Part shown: piece after piece, positions 18,637-27,077 of the stretch | How positions within the stretch are numbered: position 1 is the first letter of the stretch | How the letters are laid out: the number at the start of each line of letters is the position of its first letter | Source of the DNA: Gammaproteobacteria bacterium | GTDB taxonomy: Bacteria; Pseudomonadota; Gammaproteobacteria; Arenicellales; Poriferihabitantaceae | Assembly: GCA_030432755.1 (NCBI GenBank) | Contig: JAUILZ010000032.1 | Span: forward strand, 1 to 35,903 | Length of the DNA: 35,903 bases | Reading direction: 5' to 3' | The notes under the pieces: generated by a model | Told to the model about the DNA's origin: nothing | The model's database searches: none | Seen by the model: only the letters and a program-made list of their open reading frames with translations | Translations under genes and position numbers: made by a program

Positions 18637-20286
18637 TCAGTCCCGGGCCTCGCCTCCCCGTGTCAGTCGTTCAACCAGGCCCCGGGTAGAGCCGTCCACG
18701 CCGCGCGCATCCACTTCGCCGGCAAGCAGGCGACCGACATTGGCGGCCAGTTCCTTGCCCAGTTCCACGCCCCACTGGTCGAACGGGCAGATCTGCCAGA
18801 TTACGCCCTGGACGAATACCTTGTGCTCGTACAGGGCGAGCAGCGCTCCGAGGGTTGCCGGCGTCAATTCGTCCAGAACGATGGTGTTGCTGGGCCGGTT
18901 GCCGGGAAATGTCCTGTGCGGTGCGAGGCGCTCGATTTCTTCGGCCGGCGCCCCGTCAACCTGCATTCGCTCGCGCACCTCGTCCACGTTCCGACCGCGC
19001 ATCAGGGCCGCCGACTGTGCAATCGCATTGGATACAAGGAGGCGCTGGCGCGCCGCGTCACCGCCGGCATCGCGGGCGACGACGACAAAGTCCACCGGCA
19101 ATTCCTCGCCACCCTGGTGGAGCTGCTGGAAGAAGGCATGCTGCCCATTGGTTCCCGCCACGCCCCAGATCGCCGGACAGGTATCCCACGTCACCGCTTC
19201 TCCCTCCCGGGTGACGCCCTTGCCATTGCTTTCCATCTCCAGTTGCTGGAGATACGGCGGCAGCAGATCGAGTCGCTGCGCGTAGGGCGCAATCACCAGG
19301 CTCGCCGCATGGCGGAAATTTCGGTTCCAGATCCCGGTGAGGGCCAGCAGCACGGGCAGGTTTTCCTCCAGGGGCGCGACGAGGAAATGTTCGTCCATGG
19401 CAGACGCCCCGCGAAGCAGTTCGCGAAAGCCCGGCATGCCGATGGCCAGGGCGATGGGCAGGCCGATGGTGGACCACAGTGAATAGCGTCCGCCCACCCA
19501 GTCAGCCATGGGAAACACGTTCTCCTCCGGTATGCCGAATTCGCGCGCCCTGTCGGGACGGCTGGACACCGCGGCGAAGTGTCTCCCGATATCCGTGCCG
19601 GGACGCGCCGCCTGCAGCCAGTCGCGTGCACCGCGGGCATTGGAGAGCGTCTCCTGGGTGGTAAAGGTCTTGGAAGCGATGATGAACAACGTGGTATCGG
19701 GGTCCGCATCGGTGAGCGCTGCGCGGAGGTGAGCGGGATCGACGTTGGAAACGAAGCGAACCTCGGGACCGTCGGCGATGTCCGGTGACAGTGCGCGGGC
19801 CACCATCGCCGGGCCGAGATCGGAGCCGCCGATGCCGATATTGATCACCGTGTCGATGCGTTCACCTCCATGGGCGCGCCACTCACCACTTCGAATCGCA
19901 GTGACGAATGTCTCCATTCGTTGCTGAAAGTCTCTCGCCGCCTCCAGCGCCGCCGGCGGAGTGAGATCTGCCGAGGGCCCCTCCGCGCGAAGCGCCGTAT
20001 GCAGGGCCGCGCGTTTCTCGGTACCGTTGACATGCTCGCCACGGAACAGGCGACCCCTCCAGCCTTCGACATCCGTCGCCCGCGCGAGGTCCAGCAGCAG
20101 GGACCGCGTGCGCGCATCGATATTCTGCTTGCTGTAGTCGAGGAACAGCCCGGCAGCGGAGATGCTGAAGTTCTGAAAACGGTTTCGGTCACGATCGAAC
20201 AGCGCATCGATACGCCTGTTCTTCACCGCACCTGCATGCCGCTTAAGCGACTGCCATTCCGGCATCCGGTCGAGCCTGCTCTGCAT
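18637..20286 (-). CDS. pgi: Glucose-6-phosphate isomerase
   Basis: Interconverts glucose-6-phosphate and fructose-6-phosphate. It is 549 residues from ATG 20286, the E. coli-like long form. Signature 1 is DWVGGRYSLWSTIGLP, signature 2 is FDQWGVELGKELA, and the substrate loops IGIGGSDLGPAM and SKTFTTQET are intact. It follows glpD on the same strand after 146 bases. Pgi is needed for hexose synthesis from glycerol, so the position next to the glycerol genes makes sense, but a hairpin lies in the gap and co-transcription is not shown. Confidence 0.97.
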   Translation of the reverse strand: MQSRLDRMPEWQSLKRHAGAVKNRRIDALFDRDRNRFQNFSISAAGLFLDYSKQNIDARTRSLLLDLARATDVEGWRGRLFRGEHVNGTEKRAALHTALRAEGPSADLTPPAALEAARDFQQRMETFVTAIRSGEWRAHGGERIDTVINIGIGGSDLGPAMVARALSPDIADGPEVRFVSNVDPAHLRAALTDADPDTTLFIIASKTFTTQETLSNARGARDWLQAARPGTDIGRHFAAVSSRPDRAREFGIPEENVFPMADWVGGRYSLWSTIGLPIALAIGMPGFRELLRGASAMDEHFLVAPLEENLPVLLALTGIWNRNFRHAASLVIAPYAQRLDLLPPYLQQLEMESNGKGVTREGEAVTWDTCPAIWGVAGTNGQHAFFQQLHQGGEELPVDFVVVARDAGGDAARQRLLVSNAIAQSAALMRGRNVDEVRERMQVDGAPAEEIERLAPHRTFPGNRPSNTIVLDELTPATLGALLALYEHKVFVQGVIWQICPFDQWGVELGKELAANVGRLLAGEVDARGVDGSTRGLVERLTRGGEARD

Positions 20287-20338
20287 GAGTTCGGGATTCT
20301 GTTCTGGACGGGGGCTGCGCGTGGGCGATCCCTGCTTC

Positions 20339-20363
20339 GGCGCCGGTCACCCTGGCCGGCGCC
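20339..20363. other. GC-rich inverted repeat between glpD and pgi
   Basis: GGCGCCGG (20339-20346) and CCGGCGCC (20356-20363) form a perfect 8-bp stem with a 9-base loop, within the 146-base gap after glpD. There is no T run on either side, so it is at best a Rho-independent-like pause or an mRNA-end stabiliser. The rest of the gap shows nothing further. Confidence 0.35.
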
Positions 20364-20432
20364 TGCCGGTCTCCCGAGTATAGCAACATCGTCGCAGACG
20401 GGCGCTCGGCCACAAAGCCCGGTCCGGCCGCG

Positions 20433-22055
20433 TCAGCCCGTGGCCCCTGCGCCTTCTTCGCCGAAGTACTCCGCGTAGCGCGCGCCTCCCCGATCGCCGA
20501 ACAGGCGGTCGCAGGCCGCGCGCAGGCCTGACGCCTGCTCGAGTTGGATGCGCGAGTAGAGCAACGCCAGCTTGGAACGCCGCCGCAGGAGGTCGTCGAG
20601 GTGCACGATCATCTCTCTCTCCCGCAGGTAGTCGAGTTCGCACAGTCGCAGCCCGGTGCCGGCGATGGCCGGCTGCGCGAGTTCCCGGTCCGATTCGATG
20701 ATATCCAGAAGTCGCCCCGCATCTCCCGCATATCGCCGCCACAGGCGCTCTGACAACGGTTCCCCGGTATCGGCCGCGTAATCGGCATCGATTCCCAGGG
20801 CGCTCGCCCTGTCGAAAAACGCCTTGCGCCCGGCCGCATCCGGTTCGCCATACCATGACTCGCGCGCCGGTTCGAGAGACACACCGAGCGCCGATGCCTG
20901 CTCGCAGATCTCCTCGCCGATATTGATGCAGTCGGTGAGCTTGCCGCCGAATATGCTGATGTGACGGTCGTCCACCCGGGTTTCGACCACGTGCTTGCGT
21001 GACAGCTGGAGGAAATCCGTGCCGCTGTCGTCGTCCCTGGTGACCACCAGCGGGCGCACGCCGCAGCGTTCCGCCAGGATGTCGTCCCGTGTCAGCGGCC
21101 GCTCCAGCGACAGCCTTGCATTGATGTTTGAGAGTACGAAGTCCCTGTCTTCATCGGTCACCCGGGTCTCCGCTTCCTGTACACGGGTATCGGTGGTGCC
21201 GATGCAGGTACGATTGGCCATGGGAATGGCGAAAAAGAGGCGCCCGTCGTCAGCGAAGAAGGCCATCACCCGCCTGCCCTCTCCAATGCGAGGCACCACG
21301 AGGTGGATGCCCTTGGAAAGCACGTGGCGATGCTTCGCGTGTATGCCCGCAGCGGTGTTGAGATCGTCCACGTATGCGCCGGCCGCATTGACCAGCACCT
21401 GGCTGCGGATCGTGAATGCGCGCCCCGATTCGCGGTCCAGCGCCTGCACCTCCCAGCCTTTCCCGTTGCGCGTCATTGCCGTGGCTTCGACGTAGTTGGC
21501 GGCAAGGCAGCCCCGGTCCAGCGACGCGCGCACGAACCCGAATACGAAACGCGCGTCGTTGTCGTACAAGTAGGCATCGGAGTACTCGATACCGCCAATG
21601 CTGTCGGACACGTCTATGGCGGGCTCGAGTTCGCTGATGGCGGCGGGACGCAGGTAACGCGGCGTGGCCGTTCGGCCCCTTCCGATGGCCCAGTACAACC
21701 ACGAACCGGCCCAAAGAAGCAGCGGATGGTGGCGGAACCCCCGCGTCACGGTAGTCAGGAAACGGATCTCGCGCACGCTGGCGGGATAGGCACGCAACAG
21801 TTCGTTGCGCGACTTGCAGAGCCCGGACACGAGGCCGAACTCGTAGTTCTCCATGTACTTGATTCCGCCCCAGACGAGATTGGAAGAATGCTGGCTGGTG
21901 AAGCCGGCAAAGTCACGCGCATCGATCAGCCCGACACGCGCCCCGCGCGCCGCCAGCGCTGCCGCTGACACCGCGCCGTTGATACCGCCGCCGATAATGA
22001 GCACGTCCAGGGGGGACGCTTCAAGCGCGCGGATATTCTCATCGCGGATCGACAT
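20433..22055 (-). CDS. glpD: Glycerol-3-phosphate dehydrogenase, FAD-dependent (aerobic type)
   Basis: Membrane-associated flavoprotein that oxidises glycerol-3-phosphate to dihydroxyacetone phosphate and feeds electrons to quinone. It is 540 residues from ATG 22055, with an AAGG-type ribosome site upstream. The FAD motif is LIIGGGINGAVSA (19-31). FTSQHSSNLVWGGIKYM, the GlpD-type GGKLTDCINIG and a C-terminal helical domain follow. Compared with typical GlpD, HSSNLVWGGIKY replaces the usual S(S)KLIHGGLRYLE-like motif, so the protein belongs to a divergent branch. It is the last gene of the glp array, 15 bases after glpU. Confidence 0.92.
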   Translation of the reverse strand: MSIRDENIRALEASPLDVLIIGGGINGAVSAAALAARGARVGLIDARDFAGFTSQHSSNLVWGGIKYMENYEFGLVSGLCKSRNELLRAYPASVREIRFLTTVTRGFRHHPLLLWAGSWLYWAIGRGRTATPRYLRPAAISELEPAIDVSDSIGGIEYSDAYLYDNDARFVFGFVRASLDRGCLAANYVEATAMTRNGKGWEVQALDRESGRAFTIRSQVLVNAAGAYVDDLNTAAGIHAKHRHVLSKGIHLVVPRIGEGRRVMAFFADDGRLFFAIPMANRTCIGTTDTRVQEAETRVTDEDRDFVLSNINARLSLERPLTRDDILAERCGVRPLVVTRDDDSGTDFLQLSRKHVVETRVDDRHISIFGGKLTDCINIGEEICEQASALGVSLEPARESWYGEPDAAGRKAFFDRASALGIDADYAADTGEPLSERLWRRYAGDAGRLLDIIESDRELAQPAIAGTGLRLCELDYLREREMIVHLDDLLRRRSKLALLYSRIQLEQASGLRAACDRLFGDRGGARYAEYFGEEGAGATG

Positions 22056-22070
22056 CCCGCCTTTCCGCTC

Positions 22071-22364
22071 TCAGACCCAGCGAAAAACGAACAGGAACCA
22101 GGCGATGGTAATGCCCAGTGGCCACCACAGCGGCGGCCCGACGAATCCCAGCCAGGCGAGGTGAATGAAACCGGTGCCGAGCCACGAGATGAACAGGCGG
22201 TCGCCGCGGGTGGTATCGATGCCGAAGACCCCGCGGCGCGGATTACCGCCCGGGCTGTACGATTCCCACACGCCCATGACCACCACCGACAGCACCACCG
22301 CGGCAAAGAACGCGGCGGTGGGCCAGGTCCAGGCCATCCAGGTGAGGTCGAGGACGCTACCCAT
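22071..22364 (-). CDS. glpU: Small membrane protein of the glycerol ABC transporter (DUF2160-like)
   Basis: 97-residue hydrophobic protein from ATG 22364 with three membrane segments (about 14-33, 53-75, 78-95) and a central loop SPGGNPRRGVFGIDTTRGD. Small proteins of this type sit between the permease and other genes of glycerol ABC transporter operons; in the Rhizobium leguminosarum glpSTPQUV system the counterpart is GlpU. Its role is not established; it may be an accessory subunit. It starts six bases after the glpQ stop, and glpD follows after 15 bases. Confidence 0.8.
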   Translation of the reverse strand: MGSVLDLTWMAWTWPTAAFFAAVVLSVVVMGVWESYSPGGNPRRGVFGIDTTRGDRLFISWLGTGFIHLAWLGFVGPPLWWPLGITIAWFLFVFRWV

Positions 22365-22370
22365 GACGAA

Positions 22371-23180
<810 letters not shown>

Positions 23181-23181
23181 G

Positions 23182-24045
23182 TCAGTTCTCCTCGTTCCGC
23201 ATCATCAGGGTGTAGAACACCCAGCAGACAAGCAGAACCACCAGGAAGTAGATCAGCGACATCGCCGCCGCGGGGCCGAGATCGAACTGACCGAGGGCGA
23301 TCTTCACCAGGTCGATGGACAGGAACGTGGTGGTGTTGCCGGGCCCGCCGCCGGTGAGGACGAAGGGCTCGGTATATATCATGAAGCTGTCCATGAAGCG
23401 CAGCAGGATGGCGATGGTGAGCACCCGTTTCAGCTTGGGTAGCTGGATGAAGCGGAACACCGCCCAGCTGCTGGCGCCGTCGATGCGCGCCGCCTGGTAG
23501 TAGGCGTCGGGGATGGAGCAGAGACCTGCATAGGTGAGCAGCACCACCAGCGAGGTCCAGTGCCAGACGTCCATCACCACCGTGGTCACCCAGGCGGACA
23601 CCGGCTGCTGGGTGAAGTTGTAGTCGATACCGAGGCTGTTGACGGCGTTACCGAGGAGACCGATGTCCGGCAATGCGAAGATGTTCCACATCGCGCCCAC
23701 CACGTTCCAGGGGATGAGCAACGGCAGCGCCATGAGCACCAGGCAGACGGATACCCAGGGCCCCGTGCGTGGCATGCACAACGCCACGGCGATGCCAAGC
23801 GGCACCTCGATGAGGAGGATGGTGAAGGTGAACGCCAGTTGGCGCAGGAGCGAGGCATGGAATCGTTCGGAGGTCAGCACCTCCTGGAACCAGCCGAGGC
23901 CGTGCCAGAAGAACAGGTTGTTGCCGAAGGTTTCCTGGACCGAGTAGTTGACCACGGTCATGAGCGGGATCAGCGCATTGAACGCCACCAGGATGACCAC
24001 CGGCACCACCAGCCACCAGGCCTTCTGGTTCTGCAGCTTGTTCAC
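23182..24045 (-). CDS. glpP: Glycerol ABC transporter permease
   Basis: Inner-membrane permease of the MalF/UgpA type, 287 residues. The start is GTG 24045, not an upstream codon: a strong GGAGG lies seven bases before it, and the GTGA overlaps the glpT stop by four bases, a sign of translational coupling. About six membrane helices are visible, beginning WWLVVPVVILVAFNALIP. The EAA loop is YYQAARIDGASSWAVFRFIQLP-like, near residues 182-204. Partner of glpQ. Confidence 0.9.
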   Translation of the reverse strand: MNKLQNQKAWWLVVPVVILVAFNALIPLMTVVNYSVQETFGNNLFFWHGLGWFQEVLTSERFHASLLRQLAFTFTILLIEVPLGIAVALCMPRTGPWVSVCLVLMALPLLIPWNVVGAMWNIFALPDIGLLGNAVNSLGIDYNFTQQPVSAWVTTVVMDVWHWTSLVVLLTYAGLCSIPDAYYQAARIDGASSWAVFRFIQLPKLKRVLTIAILLRFMDSFMIYTEPFVLTGGGPGNTTTFLSIDLVKIALGQFDLGPAAAMSLIYFLVVLLVCWVFYTLMMRNEEN

Positions 24046-25121
24046 GCGCCGGCCTCCGCGGACTGCACCCGCCAGCCGTCGCGGTAGCAATGGGTATGTG
24101 CGGGGTCAAAACGCACCCTTTCGTCTTCCGAGGGAATGGTTTCCCCTTCCGGTACGATCATCCGCAGCCGCTGGCCGGCGGCCTCGACATCGGCTACCTG
24201 GTAGCGGCCGAGGTCGTCCACCTTGTTGATCCGCACCGGGATACCGTCCGGCGCGAAACGCACGAATTCCGGACGTACGCCAACTTCCAGCGTGCCGCTC
24301 CCGGTAGCGCCGCTTCCGAGTGCGTCGAGGTCATGGTCGAGACAGACGAGGCGTCCGCCATCCTCGCGGGCGGGCAACACGTTCATTCCGGGCGAACCGA
24401 TGAAATGGCCGACGAAGGTATGCTGCGGGCGCTCGAACAGTTCCACCGGGGTGCCCACCTGCACCACCTTGCCCTCGAACATCACCACCACCCGGTCGGC
24501 GAAGGTCAGCGCCTCGGTCTGGTCATGGGTGACATAGATCATGGTGGTCCCCACCTGCTGGTGCAGTTGTTTCAGCTTGGAACGGAGCTGCCACTTGAGG
24601 TGGGGATCGATCACCGTGAGCGGCTCGTCGAACATGATCACGTTGACGTCGGAGCGCACCAGTCCGCGGCCGAGTGAAATTTTCTGCTTGCCGTCGGCGG
24701 TGAGGCCGGCGGCGCGACGGCCGAGGGTGTCGGTGAGATCCAGCATCGCCGCGATCTCCTCCACCCGTGGACGTATCTCCGCGGCCGGCACGCCGCGATT
24801 GCGCAGCGGAAATGCAAGGTTGTCGAACACCGTCATGGTGTCGTAGACCACCGGGAACTGGAACACCTGGGCGATCTGGCGCGCGGTGGTTTCGACCTCG
24901 GTGACGTCCTGATCGTCGAACACCACCCGTCCCTCGGTGGGCGTCAGCAGGCCGGAGATGATGTTGAGCAGCGTGGTCTTGCCGCAGCCGGACGGACCGA
25001 GAAGGGCATAGGCGCCGCCATCCTCCCAGACCTGGTCGAGCTGTTCCAGGGCCCATACCGGATCCTCGCCCCTGCGCGCCGGGTAGCAATGGCGGATGCC
25101 CTTGAGCTCGATGCGCGCCAT
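24042..25121 (-). CDS. glpT: Glycerol ABC transporter ATP-binding protein with degenerate signature motif
   Basis: One of two non-identical ATPases of the transporter, 359 residues from ATG 25121, with a MalK-like C-terminal regulatory (TOBE) domain after about 240. Walker A is canonical (GPSGCGKT, 42-49), Walker B with catalytic Glu (IMFDEP, 162-167) and switch His199 (YVTHDQ) are present. The ABC signature is degenerate: LTADGKQK (140-147) stands where LSGGQ is expected. It starts two bases after the glpS stop. The symbol follows R. leguminosarum; it is unrelated to E. coli GlpT, the glycerol-3-phosphate antiporter. Confidence 0.9.
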   Translation of the reverse strand: MARIELKGIRHCYPARRGEDPVWALEQLDQVWEDGGAYALLGPSGCGKTTLLNIISGLLTPTEGRVVFDDQDVTEVETTARQIAQVFQFPVVYDTMTVFDNLAFPLRNRGVPAAEIRPRVEEIAAMLDLTDTLGRRAAGLTADGKQKISLGRGLVRSDVNVIMFDEPLTVIDPHLKWQLRSKLKQLHQQVGTTMIYVTHDQTEALTFADRVVVMFEGKVVQVGTPVELFERPQHTFVGHFIGSPGMNVLPAREDGGRLVCLDHDLDALGSGATGSGTLEVGVRPEFVRFAPDGIPVRINKVDDLGRYQVADVEAAGQRLRMIVPEGETIPSEDERVRFDPAHTHCYRDGWRVQSAEAGA

Positions 25122-25123
25122 GG

Positions 25124-26191
25124 TCAGTGAGCGATCCGACGCTGGTCGCGATCAAAATACAGTACCTTGCCGGGATGCAGGTACAGGGTCGCGGTGTCAC
25201 CACTGTCGAAGGGATGGATGCCGTGGGACTCGGACACCCAGTCGTTGCCGCCGACATCGAGGTGGATCACGCTCTCGGAGCCACTCAGTTCCGCGATCTT
25301 CACCCGACCATCTACCGCCACCGCCGAGTCATCCATCGCGCGCAGGGTCAGGTGGTGAGGGCGGATGCCCATGGTGTATGGCGCGTCATCCAGGCTGGCC
25401 AGAGAATCCGGAACCGGCCAGGATACCCGCTCGTCGAGATGAAAACGGCCGTCGCGCTTTTGTACCTCGGTCACGTTGATCGGCGGATCGGAGAAAACCT
25501 TTGCGCTGACGAGATTGTCCGGCGCGCGGTAACAGGCCGCGGTGAGGCCATACTGGCATACCCGGCCCTCGTACAGGGTCGCGGTATGTCCACCCAGCAT
25601 CAGCGCCTCCAGCGGTTCGGTGGTGCTGTACACCACCGTTGCGCCACTGTCGGCGAACAGCCGCGGGAGTTCGTCGCGTAGTTCCTCGCGCAGCTTGTAG
25701 TCGAGATTGGCCAGCGGCTCGTCGAGCAACACCAGTTTGGAATCCTTCGCCAGGGCGCGGGCGATGGCGACGCGCTGCTGCTGTCCGCCGGACAGTTCCG
25801 CCGGATAGCGATTGAGATAGCCATCCAGCTTCATCATGCCGGCGAACTTCTCCACCTGGGCGCGAATGGTGTCGCGCGACAGCCCCGCCACCCGCAGCGG
25901 CGAGGCGATGTTGTCGAATACGCTGAAATTCGGGTAGTTGATGAACTGCTGATACACCATGGAAACGCTGCGCTTCTGCACAGGAACACCGGTGACATTG
26001 ACGCCGCCGAACCAGATTTCGCCGCTGCTCGGCGGCTCGAGCCCCGCCATCAGGCGAAGCAGCGTCGTCTTGCCGCTGAGAGTGGTGCCCAGGAGCACGT
26101 TGAAGCCACCCTCTTCCAGGCTGAGGTCTGTTTCGTAGATATGGGTTTCGCCGCCTACCTGCCGGGTCACGCCCCTTAGTTCGATCCCCAT
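25124..26191 (-). CDS. glpS: Glycerol ABC transporter ATP-binding protein with altered H-loop
   Basis: Second ATPase of the transporter, 355 residues from ATG 26191. The signature is canonical (LSGGQQQR, 133-140), as is Walker B (LVLLDEP, 153-159). Walker A is GTTLSGKT (35-42), unusual in composition but with the GxxxxGKT frame. The switch histidine is missing: YSTTEPLEA (188-196) has Thr191 where YVTHDQxEA carries His. A C-terminal TOBE-type domain follows (about 235-355). With GlpT this predicts one competent and one impaired composite ATP site. It starts three bases after glpR. Confidence 0.9.
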   Translation of the reverse strand: MGIELRGVTRQVGGETHIYETDLSLEEGGFNVLLGTTLSGKTTLLRLMAGLEPPSSGEIWFGGVNVTGVPVQKRSVSMVYQQFINYPNFSVFDNIASPLRVAGLSRDTIRAQVEKFAGMMKLDGYLNRYPAELSGGQQQRVAIARALAKDSKLVLLDEPLANLDYKLREELRDELPRLFADSGATVVYSTTEPLEALMLGGHTATLYEGRVCQYGLTAACYRAPDNLVSAKVFSDPPINVTEVQKRDGRFHLDERVSWPVPDSLASLDDAPYTMGIRPHHLTLRAMDDSAVAVDGRVKIAELSGSESVIHLDVGGNDWVSESHGIHPFDSGDTATLYLHPGKVLYFDRDQRRIAH

Positions 26192-26194
26192 GCT

Positions 26195-26998
26195 TCAGCT
26201 TCCGCAGACGATGCGCACGTCATGGCGCGCGCAGTAGTCGGCGATGCCCTGGGGCGGGGCCTCGTCGGTGACGAAGTAGTCCACCTGCGACAGGCTGCCG
26301 AGGCGTACCGGCGCCTTGCGCTGGAACTTGAGACGGTCCGCCACCAGGATCACGGAGCGCGCGTTGCGGATGATCGCCTGGGCGACCCGCACCTCGCGCA
26401 CGTCGAACTCGAGGATGCTGCCGTCCTCGTCGAGCGCGCTGCAACCGATCACCGCGAAGTCCACCTTGAACTGGTCGATGAATTCCTCGGTGGCATCGCC
26501 TACGATGCCGCCATCCTCGTGGCGCACCAGGCCACCCGCGGTCATCACCCGGATGTTTCCGCTGCGCCGCAGCGTGTTGGCGATATTGATGTTGTTGGTG
26601 ATCACGAGCAGGCCGGAATGGCCGACGAGGCAACGCGCCACGTGCTCGGTGGTGGTGCCGATGTTGATGAACATCGAGGCATCATTGGGAATGATGTCGG
26701 CGCACAGCCGCCCGAGCTTCTCCTTGCCCTCGGTATTCATCAGCACACGGGTGGCGTAGTCGAGGTTGAACACCGGCTGCGGCCTCCCACCCTCGGCTTC
26801 CGGCGTTACCGCGCCGCCGTGCACCCGTTGCAGCAGCCGCAGGTCGCACAGGATGTTGAGATCCCGGCGTATGGTCTGCGGCGTGACCTGGAACTGACCC
26901 GCGAGGGCATCCACCTGGCCGCTTCCCTGGCCGCGGATATGCGCAAGAAGCGCGCGCTGGCGCTTGCTGATGCGGACCCCGGGGCGGATATCGTTCAT
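26195..26998 (-). CDS. glpR: DeoR-family transcriptional repressor, GlpR-like
   Basis: Predicted regulator of the glycerol genes, 267 residues from ATG 26998. It has an N-terminal helix-turn-helix (about 12-65, QVDALAGQFQVTPQTIRRDLNIL, then the DeoR-type RVHGGAV) and a DeoRC sugar-phosphate sensor domain (about 85-250, MFINIGTTTEHVARCL and CSALDEDGSI). In E. coli GlpR is released by glycerol-3-phosphate; the same effector is likely here. Lying inside the array, between glpV and glpS, suggests autoregulation. Candidate operators are in the glpV-glpK gap. Confidence 0.9.
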   Translation of the reverse strand: MNDIRPGVRISKRQRALLAHIRGQGSGQVDALAGQFQVTPQTIRRDLNILCDLRLLQRVHGGAVTPEAEGGRPQPVFNLDYATRVLMNTEGKEKLGRLCADIIPNDASMFINIGTTTEHVARCLVGHSGLLVITNNINIANTLRRSGNIRVMTAGGLVRHEDGGIVGDATEEFIDQFKVDFAVIGCSALDEDGSILEFDVREVRVAQAIIRNARSVILVADRLKFQRKAPVRLGSLSQVDYFVTDEAPPQGIADYCARHDVRIVCGS

Positions 26999-27025
26999 CG
27001 AAGTTGTCGTTGTTGCGCCGGCGTG

Positions 27026-27056
27026 AAAACCGCGGGCTGCCCGGAGGCAGCCCGCG
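27026..27056 (-). terminator. Terminator-like hairpin after glpV
   Basis: A perfect 11-bp stem, CGCGGGCTGCC (27031-27041) and GGCAGCCCGCG (27046-27056) with a 4-base loop, is followed on the minus strand by GTTTT. It lies in the 79-base gap between glpV and glpR. It has the form of an intrinsic terminator and would give glpV, the binding protein, more transcript than the downstream transporter genes, as often seen for binding-protein genes at operon heads. Confidence 0.75.
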
Positions 27057-27077
27057 AAGACGCGTCGTGAAACGCGC

